Below are positions 1 through 11,119 of a DNA stretch of 64,000 nt, in pieces. Origin of the DNA: Collybiopsis luxurians FD-317 M1 (taxonomy: Eukaryota; Basidiomycota; Agaricomycetes; Agaricales; Omphalotaceae); the NCBI GenBank assembly GCA_000827265.1, contig KN834824.1:93841-157840 (forward strand). Direction: 5' to 3'. The position numbers and the translations under genes were made by a program. The notes below the pieces were generated by a model. That model was not told where the DNA came from, did not search any database, and worked only from the letters and a program-made list of their open reading frames with translations. Position 1 is the first letter of the stretch. Each line of letters begins with the position of its first letter.

Positions 1-1051
1 TAATATTAATAGCAGCATCTAACCTATCTATCATTACTAAGGAACACTCATACTATCAGTGATGCCGCCATCCAGGCTTTGCCAAGAAGAGTTGTATCAA
101 TATATCTGCTAATTATAGAAAATTCCATATTAGAATCATTATAGCTGGCATATCATATGTAGACAGGGATCATAACAATTGATTTCACAAAGGGTCAAAA
201 GGTATTAAATAAACTATTGACTTGTAGATCTGATCCAGCTTGAGAAAGTGAATGGAGAATTGGGTGCAAACGATGACAGTTTTGTAGCTCCTTTAGGAAG
301 GTTGGTGACTTTTTGGCGACCAGTTCACAACTGGCTCAATATTGCTTAATAATGTTTCATGCATTGACCACAACCTGTTTTCCATTGATCTCACCTTCCC
401 GCCCATGAATGCCCCCCCTCCGCTCATTGTTTCCTGCCTCCCACTCACTGTTCATAGTGGCAATAAAACTGAAAATTGTTACAATGAAGCTTTGAGGTAT
501 CAAAAACATGTATATACATTTTAAATATGTGTTTATAACAGGAAAAGTGGGGTTGAAAGTGAAGTAAAAATGCGGTCTGTGGGCGCTAAATAGGCGCTTC
601 AGTTGAGATCATTGCTCAAGATAATGAGCTCAAGGAATAAGATGCGAATAGATAAGCATTGGAATTTCTGGAAACATTTTCTAACAGTTTAATGTAGCCA
701 TTGGCAAAACCATTTGAATTTTACACCAGTTTTCTATGAGCATATTTCATTATCGAGTTTGGAGCTACAAAACTGTTGCCGTTTGCACCCAATTCTCCAT
801 TCACTTTCTCAAGCTGGATCAGATCTACAAGTCAATAGTTTATTTAATACCTTTTGACCCTTTGTGAAATCAATTGTTATGATCCCCGTCTACATATGAT
901 ATGCCAGCTATAATGATTCTAATATGGAATTTTCTATAATTAGCAGATATATTGATACAACTCTTCTTGGCAAAGCCTGGATGGCGGCATCACTGATAGT
1001 ATGAGTGTTCCTTAGTAATGATAGATAGGTTAGATGCTACTATTAATATTA
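1..1051. mobile_element. Foldback/MITE-like element with 291-bp inverted arms
   Basis: Positions 1-291 and 761-1051 are near-perfect reverse complements, with a few mismatches such as one G/A in the stretch before the ATCATAAC motif. The interior of about 470 bp (292-760) has no credible coding region. The outermost bases read TAATATTAATAGCAGCATC on the left and the complementary GATGCTACTATTAATATTA on the right. The left end coincides with the window edge, so a target-site duplication cannot be tested and the element could extend further left. The structure is that of a non-autonomous terminal-inverted-repeat transposon or foldback element; the superfamily is not assigned. Confidence 0.85.
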
Positions 1052-1179
1052 CCTCATTGACATTCTGTGTATATCAAATGTATGCAGTGACATTATATTT
1101 CTGTGTCAAAAAAATGAACTACTTATTGGTCCTTGCACATAATTGCTATCATAAATATTTACCACTTTCCAGCAGACTT

Positions 1180-2130
1180 TATTGGAAATAGATGCTACAG
1201 AAGGTTATTGTTGCTCTTGCAGCTCTTGCAGGGCTCATGCACTGAAATTCATTGCCTGCAACTGCACCACAGCAATGGACTGTTAGATTCTTTGTTCGAA
1301 ATTATTGCTACTGAAATTAAGTGCTATCAGTTTTGAGACCATTCGCTGAAAACAAATTCCACTGAACTTAAATGCTGCCATGTGTAAAGCCATTCACTGC
1401 AGATAAATTCCACTGAAATAAAATGCTGTCATCTGTAAAGCCTTTCACTGCAAATAAAAGCCACCAAAATAAAATGCTGTCATCTGTGAGACTATTCACT
1501 GTAAATAAATGCTACTGAAATTGAATGCTGCCATCTGTGTAACCATTCACTGCAAATAAATGCTACTGAAATTGAATGCTGCCATCTGTGTAACCATTCA
1601 CTGCAAGTAAATGCTACTGAAATTGAATGCTGCCATCTGTGTAACCATTCACTGCAAGTAAATGCTACTGAAATTGGATGATGCCATCTGTGAGATCATT
1701 CAGTCCAGATAAATTCTATTGAAATTAAATGTTGCCATTTGTGAGACCATTTACTGCAGATAAATTGTACTGGAATTCAGCGCTGTCATCTGTAAAGCCA
1801 TTCACTGCAAATGAATGCTGTGGTAATTGGTTGCTGCCTTCCACAAGTTCCTTTACTATAGATAAATGCTACAGTAATCTGTTACGGCTGTCTACAAGGC
1901 CATTCACTGTAAATAGTTGTTGTAGCAGTTCAGTGCTGCCTCCTGGCAATTTGTTCACTGCAAGCGAATGCTACAAAAAATCAAGTTTTCTTTTGCGATG
2001 GATCATGCACTGATATACCTGCTAATGAAAATAATTGCTGCTGTCTACAAGACTGTTCACTGCAAGCCTTTGCCATTGAAATTAATTGCATTCTTATTAC
2101 AACCACGCAAATGGTTACTACAGCATTCAA
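1180..2130. repeat. Degenerate 51-bp minisatellite
   Basis: A tandem array whose unit contains GCTGCCATCTGTG, then CCATTCACTGCAA, then ATGCTACTGAAATTG. In the cleanest part (1500-1690) the motif GCTGCCATCTG recurs at 1527, 1578 and 1629, a period of 51 bp. Copies decay in both directions, to about 1180 and 2130. Open frames here (for example 1729-2013) merely follow the repeat because 51 is divisible by three; I see no gene signal. From 2130 to 2490 nothing recognisable is present. Confidence 0.8.
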
Positions 2131-2489
2131 TTGCTACCCAACAAAATACTATTTATGTCTACCAGGGCCATTCATATACAAAGATTGTATACAGTTATCG
2201 TCTATACATTTTATGACCTAATAATGCTGTTCAATTTATTAATTGTTTACAGTGAAATGAATCAAAAGATGAATAGGCCCACCCGTGGGACGTGAAAATT
2301 GTACGGGCGGGCTTGATATTTATTGCCCGCAGTCCCTGTTTGGACGACAGGCCGCTTGGCACATATCTGCGAGTGCAAGAAAATTGCTAGCAAAAAGAAT
2401 AAAAACCTATATAATATCGGATAATGTCAGGAAGGAATAGTTAGTCCCGTCAGGTATGTACTGAGTCCTGTTAACGGAACTTTAACGAA

Positions 2490-2870
2490 TGGTGCGACGC
2501 GACGCGTCTGTGATAAACGCTGCAGCTCTCGGGCCCGGTTGCTTCCTCAGGCTTTTACGCCACACGGGGCCGGTATTACAGTCCGTTAGCGGTTAAAAGG
2601 CATACATACATTAGCTAAAGTATTTCAGATTATAAGTTATCTCCTATGCTCATGGTTTTAAAGGAGACTGATTCACGTAGCTATGCACTTATACTACTTT
2701 CTACCAGTGACTCGAAAAGTCAGTGGTCAGTGGTCACCGACGCACCGCCTTCCCACAATAAGTAGCCGTTTCGAAAACTGAAAAGGGTCTAGCTTGCAAA
2801 AGAATTTTGAAGATGCAGGGTAATCCGTGAGGGGCAGCTTAACTCAAGTATTTATTACTTATTACTCATC
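2490..2870 (+). repeat. Orphan copy of the upstream region of the 5.1/7.2-kb membrane protein genes
   Basis: This segment starts with a GCGACGCGACGCGTCTG-type motif followed by GATAAACGC and a CCCGGT(T/C)GCT stretch. The same order recurs at 4555-4640 and partly at 7050-7085, which are the upstream regions of the two membrane protein genes. Later parts (near 2770-2810, GGGTCTA...GCTTGCAAAA) match about 4815-4835. No membrane protein coding sequence follows here, so this looks like a duplicated promoter region that lost its gene. ACGCGT lies at 2502-2507, 4572-4577 and 7064-7069. Confidence 0.55.
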
Positions 2871-2967
2871 CACCACCCGTGTTAATTCCACAAGTAACCA
2901 ATTAGTAACTGAAGAAACGCAAACATAGGCGAACGCATGGTATAACTACATGCATACTCCGGTGCAA

Positions 2968-3444
2968 TCAAAGCTGAACTGGAGTGCAACTGATAGCAAG
3001 AAGATTTCCTGCAAATGGGAGACCGTTTTCAGTAAATTTCTAATTGGAAAACCACCTGAAAGATTGCGTTGAACTGGAGGCTTACCGTAGCTGTCGTCTT
3101 CGCAGCAAACGACAATGCCATAGCTGTAGAAACTAATTAATGATACTTCAATAGATCTATAAACTTCGGCAGAACCAGAACACTCACCAAGTGCCACTAC
3201 TAACTCTGATGTTAGTAAGCGGAAAACAATTGATCCTGACGACAACGTTTGTATCCTGGAGATTAATGCCCAGTACACCAAGGAGAGGACTGACTTGCGG
3301 ATCGGAGGCACGTTGAACAATATTGCAGCAAAGAAGGGGTCCAGTGGTGCAGCTACTGGCGGGGATATCCCGAGGAGCTAGAGTAGGGTTGCCCACGACA
3401 AGTGAGGCGAAGGCTGTGGCTAAAAATGCAAATCCGAACTGCAT
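2968..3444 (-). CDS. Hyd-1: divergent class I hydrophobin
   Basis: Secreted, self-assembling cell-wall protein of the class I hydrophobin family. Exons: 3188-3444, 3086-3123 and 2968-3008, giving 111 residues. Intron 1 (GTGAGT...CTACAG) splits the fifth Cys codon and intron 2 (GTAAGC...TGCAG) splits a Gly codon, as in every hydrophobin of this window. A hydrophobic signal peptide (MQFGFAFLATAF...) is followed by the mature region. All eight cysteines keep the spacing C-x6-CC-x32-C-x13-C-x5-CC-x12-C, ending in CTPVQL. Unlike its neighbours it has lost the LTC-PITVIG block (RINCFPLTNIRVS instead) and the DNSHG motif reads DDSYG. TATATAA lies at 3518-3524, 74 bp upstream of the ATG. Altered sequence with intact cysteine spacing and splice sites suggests a working divergent gene rather than a pseudogene. 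Confidence 0.88.
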
Positions 3445-3524
3445 GGTTATTGCGCAGAGAATCCCTCGATCGTTAAATTCTACTGTGAAAAGTCAGTTGT
3501 GAGCTGAGTTCTGGGGCTTATATA

Positions 3525-4550
3525 TGTCGCAATCTTTGGGTCAGGATGCTGTACCAACTATGCTACGAGGACATTCTGTGCGAGCCACGTCGGAGTTATT
3601 ATGTCCAATTCGACTGCATCGACTGCACGTTATTCATGCCAGCTTTGATGAGACAGAACCTATATAGTAAATGACAAATGTAGAAGTCAAGTTGGTACTA
3701 TGATAGGATACATGTATGTATTTGAACTATTTGTATTTACCTCTCAGATAGTGAGCTAGACTCGAAGTTGAGTGACTGCAAATTCAATGACAGGGGACAG
3801 TCTTCCTTTGTCAGGATCAGGATTTTAATCTTGAACAGTTCCTGAGGAAGGTACATGCATTCTGTCTCCTCGTTCAGGTTCCGGCGGCGGGAAGCTGACA
3901 TACAGAATGTTGCTTATACCGATACGCCAAGACTCACAGACAACATCTTTCGAAAGGATGTGCCATTGACAAGCAGGAAAAATCAGAAAACAACTTGATT
4001 GTGGCTACTGCTGTCAAACCATCGTACCGATTGGAGTAAGCTGTCCTCTGCCCGCAGGACTATGTGGTTGTTTGTTTACGGTTCGATATCTCGGAAAAGT
4101 ATTACTGGAACTCTCCCTGTGCATGAGCTCAGAGCTGATCTAAGTGTGCAACTTCCTCGATTAGAATTGGGTATTTGCACCACTCGCAGCTGAAATGTGC
4201 TAAAACATGAGAATACCAGCGTATCATGGAGTAAACAATCGGAGAGCCGGACGTTTACAGGGTTCACTATCGAGGCAGATGTGACGTGACGCGACAGATC
4301 CATGGTTGATTACCAAAGAATGTTCCCTAATTTTTAACTGAATCAGATGCTCAGTAAAAGGCCCCGCTCGAAGCGCGCCAGGGTCCAGACGTCAGTAAGT
4401 CAAGACGTCCCTGTACTCGTGGTCTTCCAGAAGAGGCTGTTTTTAACACTCCGAATGCCACCTCCAATGTGTGGCGCTGTTTCTACTGCAGTAAACTGCC
4501 TCAATGCAGCTGCTTTTGAGATATCGAAGCATCCTGCAGAGTAACTTACA
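3525..4550. other. Gene-poor stretch
   Basis: Upstream of Hyd-1. Short open frames occur (for example 3999-4193 and 4347-4544), but none has splice-compatible continuation, a signal or a family motif that I recognise. No repeat of other parts of the window was noticed here. Confidence 0.5.
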
Positions 4551-4554
4551 TCAG

Positions 4555-4850
4555 TGTAGTGACGCGACGCGACGCGTCTGATAGACGCTCATGGGGCTCG
4601 CCGGCCCGGTCGCTCCTCTATTTCCGCATTTCTTTTCTTGACATACATCACCCTTTTGCTTTTATGAGCCACTCCGACCAAGTCCATTCTGCTACTGTCT
4701 CAAATACATCCGTACCTTGGTTCACTATCTTAAGCTCAAGCTGCTACTTACATAGTCCATAGAAGACCTGCCGGAGACCCGCCCTTCCTCAGTGCTCGTT
4801 TCACAAACTAGAATGGGGTCTATTTGGCTTGCAAAACTTTCAAAGACTAT
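4555..4850 (+). promoter_or_regulatory. Repeated upstream region with a GACGC-rich ACGCGT box
   Basis: Tandem GACGC units end in ACGCGTC (4572-4577), matching blocks at 2490 and 7050. It lies about 540 bp upstream of the first membrane protein gene. ACGCGT is the MluI cell-cycle box recognised by MBF-type regulators in ascomycetes; whether that applies here is inference. Confidence 0.4.
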
Positions 4851-5114
4851 GGTCCGTAGTCAATGTTCTTTCTCCGAAATAGCTACACAGCCGTAACTGT
4901 TTGTAGGTCAACTCGTTCCTTGGTTTTGTGACCTCGCCTTTGGCGTATCGTTTCTTTGATACTATGCGAGAAAGGTCGACAAAGACCGTCAAGAATAGAA
5001 AGTGGAAGACAAAGGTGTTTGTGGTCAGTACTTTCGGCCGTGAAAGGTATGTGAGAGGTATTTAAGGACCGTACCCATCTCATACTCATATAACGTCACC
5101 CAACTTCTCTTCTC

Positions 5115-6486
5115 TTGCCTAACTTCTCAGCATCTCACATCATCATTCCCGACTCTATGGCTTTCCCTGCTGGCAGTGCGAAGCCAAAAGAACCGTCGTC
5201 TGAGGCCGAAAGCGAGTACATACTGGTTCAGATTAGCTTTGATGAACTGGACCTTGCGACTACGCCTTCTGCCCCTACCTCCATTCAAGGGGTCACAGAG
5301 CCTGACAGTTCCGCTACCGGTAGCGGTACCAGGGTTTCAATTACGTATCTCACCACCCTTTCCACTTCTATCTACACTCAGGTCCAAGACAGCCGATTCA
5401 ACGTCCCCCTCACTCGTTACCTCCTAATCACCTTCTGGACGTGGCTCAGAGAACATCTCACTAGGCGACTCCTAGTACCACTTCTCCTCTCCGCCGCATC
5501 ATCCCTCGGTCTGAGCCACTGGAGCACCAATACCAGTGGCACCGGTGCCGCTGTTCATTCCGACTTCTCTACATTGACCAATATTTGCGATTATAGAATG
5601 GACTACCTTTTGAATCAGACAGTAGTATGGTCGACGCTTTCAGTACAAGCGACGAAAGCAGAGACGGTGATTGCTGACCTAATCATGGAGGTATCTAGGT
5701 CAAATTTTCCGAATCGGGGAGTTTTTGGTAAGGATACTATGCCGGGGTGTAAGGACCCGATACAGTTCTCTATTCTCATGCTCTTCCTTCTGCAGAAAGT
5801 GACCTTGAATGCCTACGCCCGAGTGTCGAGGTAATCGCAGAATATCTGCCGGAATTTGAGAGTAAGGTCACGACGGTTTTCAGTGAGTGAGTGTTTTGGT
5901 TCTTTTCTTACGTAGTACGAATTCTTACACCGTTTCGACTAGCATGATGGAGATGTTTGAAGATGCTGCGTATATTATTGAACAGTCTTTGGAACCATCG
6001 CAGTATAGCTTCCTTTGGCCCTCAAAAGTCTCTCAACAAATCGCCATTAAATTCGAAGGAGCTCTTCAAACCTCTTCGAAGGGACTACGAGAAGTGTATC
6101 ATATTGCTCGAGAGATGAATCAGAAGAGCAAGCAGGCCAAAGAGGGAATCATGAGGATTCGACAAAAGCTCGCCAGAGAGTCCTCAACGCTAGAGGATGA
6201 GAAAGCTAGCTCTTCGAGTCTGTGGGTTGCTCTCGGTTTTCACAACCCATTTCTAGAGAAGAATTGGAAGAGCCGGGATATGCTCGATGACACGGAACGT
6301 TACCTTTCTGATTTGTACGAACTCACCAGCTCCGTCCTCAGCACTCTCGAGAGCTTGATAGGAGATATTGACGAGTTGCGTAACAAAAGTGAGGCGGTGA
6401 AGTTGAAGCATAAAGTGTCGCTGCAGGACCAGCTTAGAAGTATTCAGCAGACATTATCCCGGTTCAGAATATCCATCGTTAATTAA
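5115..6486 (+). CDS. Single-pass membrane protein with coiled-coil ectodomain, paralogue A
   Basis: Three exons: 5115-5727, 5796-5886 and 5943-6486, joined by GTAAGG...TGCAG (phase 1) and GTGAGT...CTAG (phase 2), encode 415 residues. The N-terminal part (1-100) is acidic and Ser/Thr-rich; a hydrophobic helix lies at about 118-135 (LLVPLLLSAASSLGL), possibly with a second short hydrophobic stretch at 102-111. The remainder is mainly helical and charged, with the conserved motif LWVALGFHNPFLE and a tail LRSIQQTLSRFRIS. It is a tandem paralogue of the gene at 7208-8629: same three exons, same phases, exon 2 exactly 91 nt in both. An in-frame ATG at 5157 is an alternative start. I do not recognise a named family; it looks like a lineage-specific fungal membrane protein of unknown function. 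Confidence 0.8.
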
Positions 6487-6489
6487 TTT

Positions 6490-7045
6490 ATGAGTGACTA
6501 CGAGCGTGTTATGAGAATTGAGTAGAATCAGAGTCGGCATGCCATTGTTATCAGAGTCTCATGAATGGATTTTTTCTTTCCTCGTCGTTGTCTTTGAATT
6601 GAATCAAGCCCCGCTCGAACTTACGTATTTTTGGACTTATCGTAAAACCTAGATGCAGTAAGTACATAAAATACCGTTAGAATAGACATTCGTCTTCCGA
6701 CGACTTGAATCACATCTAATTCTTGCCATACCTATGAGATTACCATGGTTGACTCGCAAACGAGATAAAATCAAGAGCAGGTTGGCCACCTGTGTTCCTT
6801 TCTACAGACAGTCACTAAAGTATAGATTCCCTAGACATACACGAAATTTCCGGAGTCCAAGGCTTGTTGTCCAACCGCACCTTCCTCTTGGTCAAACAAA
6901 GAGGATTGCTCGAAGAGTTGTCTTTCAATGTGGATTTTTTTTTTTGTTGGGCAGAATACGCCATAAAGAAATATCATCGTCTCTGGCAAAACATCCTACT
7001 TGACCATGAAAGATAGAATCGTTATTCGCGGTAAAGTCAAACCAG
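6490..7045. other. Intergenic region between the paralogues
   Basis: No gene, repeat or element recognised apart from a short T-tract near 6936. The open frame at 6734-7003 has no supporting features. Confidence 0.4.
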
Positions 7046-7207
7046 ACACGTGACGTTGACGCAACGCGTCTGATAGGCGCCCAAATTTCTTGGATCTCCG
7101 TTGCTCCGTTGACACCTTGTACTTTCGGAGGTTTCCGTGAAAGCCTCGTTGTCATCGCTTAGCTTATCTCTTTCTCCTCTTGACCACCATCCGCGTCCCC
7201 GACATTC

Positions 7208-8629
7208 ATGACTGCCTTGAAATCTGGTCCTCTCAACCATCCTGACCCTGCCATGGCGCAGAAGGACGCGTCTGAGGGCGAGTACACAATCATTAATCAA
7301 ATACCTCACGACGAGAAAAAGCCCTTACCTTTGACTTCTCCACCCGAAATTGAAATCGAAGTCGAGCCCAGCGAATCTGATTGCCACTCTGTCTTCACTG
7401 AGGATACGCCCTCAGATCTCACCGCTCTTTCAGCTACCACCCACGACGACGAAAATCATAAGAACAGAGACAGAGTCGACGTCGCCCCAACTCTGGCTCA
7501 ATCGCGAGAGTGGCTCAGGAAACATTCAGTCCTACAGCTCGTCATACCACTCCTCCTCGCTGTCGCCGCCTCCTTCTATCTATACCACTGGAACACCGTC
7601 AGTGGCGTCCAGCTCGACTTCCCTGCACTGGCCAGCATCCACAACCATCGAGTGGACCTGCTATTTAACCAGACGGTATTGGCATCGGCGCTCTCGATAA
7701 AGATCACGGAAGTTGAGACGGTAACTGGTGATCTTGCTATCGCTGTAGCTGGGTCAAGTCTTCCCAACCGTCAATCTCTCGGTAAGGGGCAGATTCTTGT
7801 AGTACCACTCTCATCGAGCACTTACGAAGCTTGATTACTTCTACCCAGAAAAGGACCTAGAATCATTCAAGGCGAAACTGGAAATAACCGCGGAGCATCT
7901 GCAAGACTTTGAGGGAAAGGTTACGACGGCTCTAAGCGAGTGAGTCTTTTCAGTTCTGTTCATCCATCTCCTTTGAGCTCCATCTGACGTAACCTTCATC
8001 AATCAAGCATGGTCGCAACACTCGAAGGCGCCTCATATAGCATCACAAAAGCCTCAAAATCCTCCTGGTACACCTTCCCCCGTCATTCCACAGCGCACCA
8101 ACGCCTCGCAACCGAATACCAAGAAGCCCTCCGCATATCCTCCGAAGCCCTCCGAACCGTCTTCATCCAAGCCCAGACGCTCAACCGCGAACTCAAACAC
8201 CTCAAAGAAGAAAGCCGAACGACCCGTCGAAAGGTCGCGCGCGAGAGCGCAATTTTGGATGACGAGAAGGCTAGTCTTGGCGGTCTTTGGGTCGCACTCG
8301 GGTTCCACAGCAAGTTTTTAGAGAATTATCCCAAGAATCGCGTGTTACTCGATAACGTCGACCGGTACCTTTCGGAAGCGTACAATGTGACGGTCGCTGT
8401 TATTAGTACGCTTGGGAGTTTGAAGGGGGATATCGAGGCACTGCGGGCGAAGAGTACGGCGATTGATTTGCAGCCTGCGGCGCCGTTGGAGGAGCAGCTG
8501 AAGAGCATTCAGCAGACGTTGACGCGGTTTAGGATTTCGAAGAGCAGGCATTTGTTGGGTGGATATGATCATGAGCGTGTACTGGGGATCGAGCATGATT
8601 ATCAACCTGCCGAGATCACAAGGGCTTAG
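7208..8629 (+). CDS. Single-pass membrane protein with coiled-coil ectodomain, paralogue B
   Basis: Exons 7208-7781, 7849-7939 and 8008-8629 encode 428 residues; the introns are GTAAGG...CCCAG (phase 1) and GTGAGT...TCAAG (phase 2). Residues 1-105 are polar and acidic; a transmembrane helix spans about 109-127 (LQLVIPLLLAVAASFYLY); then comes a helical charged domain with LWVALGFHSKFLE and the tail LKSIQQTLTRFRISKS. Relative to paralogue A it carries an extra C-terminal extension after RFRIS. The in-frame ATG at 7253 is another possible start. An ACGCGT box lies at 7064-7069, about 140 bp upstream. The 3' end (from about 8287) and downstream DNA recur at 14566 onward. Function unknown; the topology implies a short cytosolic tail and a long lumenal or extracellular coiled-coil part, which is inference. 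Confidence 0.8.
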
Positions 8630-8832
8630 GCGGATGTTCTTATCTTTTTTGGCCTTTGTTAAAGAACTCTATGTAATAATACGCATGCATTGTACATAAC
8701 TGAAGGACTGTAAAATTTTTGCGAATAAGTAATGGCTTACGACAATATTTCTTTTTTAAATAATCAGACGATCTAAGTACGTCAATCTACGACTTCTAAG
8801 TACGTGATACACAAATCTTCATCGCTCAAGAC

Positions 8833-9234
8833 TCATGAGCTTAGGGCACTTTTACTATTAGCAGAAATACTGCGAGCTATCCACCATCCGACTATCGCGA
8901 TCACAGCATGTAAAACAGCCCAAAAATGACCCCCCAATATGCCGTACTTTGCTGAAAACGCAAATGCAGAACTAAACCAAAAGGGATTAAGCATAACCGG
9001 GTTTTATTCCAACAGAAGAAGAATCATGAACTTTCCTAGCAAAAGCTGCACTGATACACCTCGAAAGACACATGAACGACTGGACCAACCCGTTCGTGGA
9101 CCCAAGATATGACGGGCTGGGAACGTTATTTTTGATCAGAATCATACTCGCACTACCTTGCTCTTTCAGCAAACAAGTCTTTGATTCTCTAAATACACAA
9201 CTCACGAATACGCAATCCCGCCTAGTATGCACCA
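8833..9234 (-). pseudogene. 3' fragment of an MFS transporter gene
   Basis: This matches the last two exons and part of the preceding intron of the intact transporter at 15070-17147, including the SASMILIKNN and NVPSPSYLGSTNGLVQ coding stretch and the terminal stop. The homology stops abruptly at about 9234 inside the intron after exon 8; exons 1-8 are absent, and the sequence resumes with what lies upstream of the intact gene (17308 onward). The last intron's donor, GCAAGT in the intact copy, is GAAAGT here, so splicing would fail even if it were transcribed. A decayed copy left by deletion. Confidence 0.85.
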
Positions 9235-10578
9235 TTTCACGCTCTAAAAAGGTATCCAACGATCTAAACTCAATAATCCCCGAGTTAGTCGTGCTATCGT
9301 TGAATCAATGATCATGACCGGGAGAAAGTGCAGACTGGTGTAGAGTGGTATCGCGGTTGACCTGAGCTTCAAGTAGCTTTGCCCAGTACAATAACCGGGA
9401 GTGTACGGCGCGGAGAAGTGGCAAAAACAAAAAAGACAGCGGGCGCTTGATGGTGTGAATTTTGAGCGCTTGGAGATATGCCGCAATGCCGAAGCCGATT
9501 TGTCCCATGCTGCGCCTTGCATTTGATCACACTCAACACACAGAATGGTGGCGGAAATATATACGATAGCACGTTCGTCAGCTTCTAGAGTTCCACGAAT
9601 GAAAAGCATCTATCCCAACTATTATTTGTCTAGGTTCATCCACCTTCAGCACGATCGTATCGATTGCTATATGTGAAGCCAAAGGTTCATAGAATCAGGC
9701 AGTTTAAGAATTTGAAGATAATCCGACACTAATCTCTCGCTACTGATGCTTTTTCCCTGCTTTCACGCATTAGTCAAAACCTAGAATCGAAACAAGGTCT
9801 CGAAAGCCTTCATTTACTATCTCGTCCTTCCTCGGAATACGCCAAAGTCGAGCCGATACTATAGTGCTCCATCCTCAAGCCTGCAGACGCGATACGCAAT
9901 TCATTCATATAGCCGCTTCCCGGTTGCGATTCGCAAGGAGTTTCTCAGCAACCGCGAACGTTTCACCGTACACAATTAACTAAACAGCAGGTTTACATGA
10001 GCGAACAGCACGCTTAATGCCAGGCTGAACCAGTGGCGGCTCTGTGGCATTATCGATTTAGCTGCGCGTTCAAAACGTTCGCGTCTGTATAAAAAATTCG
10101 ATCTTCGAGCTGGTGAACTGGCCGTCTCATCATAAGCGTTTCAATGATTAAGCGATGGTACAGGAGATAGTTATCTAAGGCATATATAGCCTCTGTTAAA
10201 TGAATTCCTTTAGCTTTTCGGCGTCTCGGCAAATTCACTCCCAAGGTCAAAGCGAGTTTTATCAAGCACTTTAACCAATAAACTTTTGTTCCCTAATTTA
10301 CTATTAAATATGCAGTTGCTCCGACATACACAAGAACTCTTTTAGCAATCTCCTTCAGACCATCAGAAACCTAACACATTGTATATTTTTCGAGTCGTTT
10401 CCTAAGGTATGAACGCATATAAGCTAAACTACTGATGTCCAAAACAAATCCATATAAGCGCGACTAGCTAAGTTTCCGCCCATCATGTAGAAAGAACAAA
10501 GAACGTGCAAGTGAGAGTATGCAAGATGAATCATTGGTAAACTCGCGTTGCGGGCCGTCATAAACAAATTTTGACTGA
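9235..10578. other. Non-coding spacer shared with the second copy
   Basis: It corresponds to 17308-18823 of the second copy (5' flank of the MFS gene and 3' flank of Hyd-3). Several frames stay open, but none is conserved as protein between the two copies. Confidence 0.5.
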
Positions 10579-11033
10579 TTAGAGGGTAACGGGGACACAG
10601 CCGATGGAGATGAGGCCGCCTGTACAGACGAATCATCAGCGTCAAGGCAAGCAAGACAAAAGAATGCGAAGAGGTGTGAGCGTACCGTGGCTGTTGTCCT
10701 GACAGCAGACAGTCTGAGCAGAGCTGTAGGAAGAGGAAGAATGAGCGTTTTAGCAAATGTTGAAACTGATATTGAAGTTTACCAGCTGCTGCCACCAGCA
10801 CCAATGACAGTGATGGGGGTGCAAGTCAGACCAACTTCGACGTTCAAGTCCTGGAGGACGATGCCGAGGAGGGCAAGGATGGGGGCCACAGCGGAGCTGG
10901 AGGCACTTTGGACACTATCGCAGCACTGGATGGGACCAGTGGTGCAGCTGCTGGCTGGTTCACCACGAGGGGCAGGTGTGGCAACGGCCAGAGTAGCGAG
11001 GGCGGTGGTGACAAAAGCGAGTTTGAACTGCAT
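10579..11033 (-). CDS. Hyd-2: class I hydrophobin
   Basis: Exons 10783-11033, 10686-10723 and 10579-10619 give 109 residues. The signal peptide [20 protein letters not shown] is followed by [10 protein letters not shown]. The eight cysteines follow the array pattern, with the core [26 protein letters not shown] and, across exons 2-3, [26 protein letters not shown]. The T in AQTVCC and in the VPVTL ending are private to this copy. Its closest positional relative is Hyd-3 in the second segmental copy. TATA (TTTATA on the plus strand) at 11111-11116 is 78 bp upstream of the start. The upstream DNA, including a GAAGTGGAGC block near 11303, is shared with Hyd-3. Confidence 0.96.
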
Positions 11034-11119
11034 GATGAATAGAGAGAGAGTACTTGAACTACGACTGCTGGGTGTTCGAGTGAAGAACGCTTCTCGATTT
11101 TAGGAGGCCTTTTATACGG

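Noticed and set aside
2968..3444. Hyd-1 as a pseudogene
   Set aside because: All three exons, splice sites, eight cysteines and spacing are intact.
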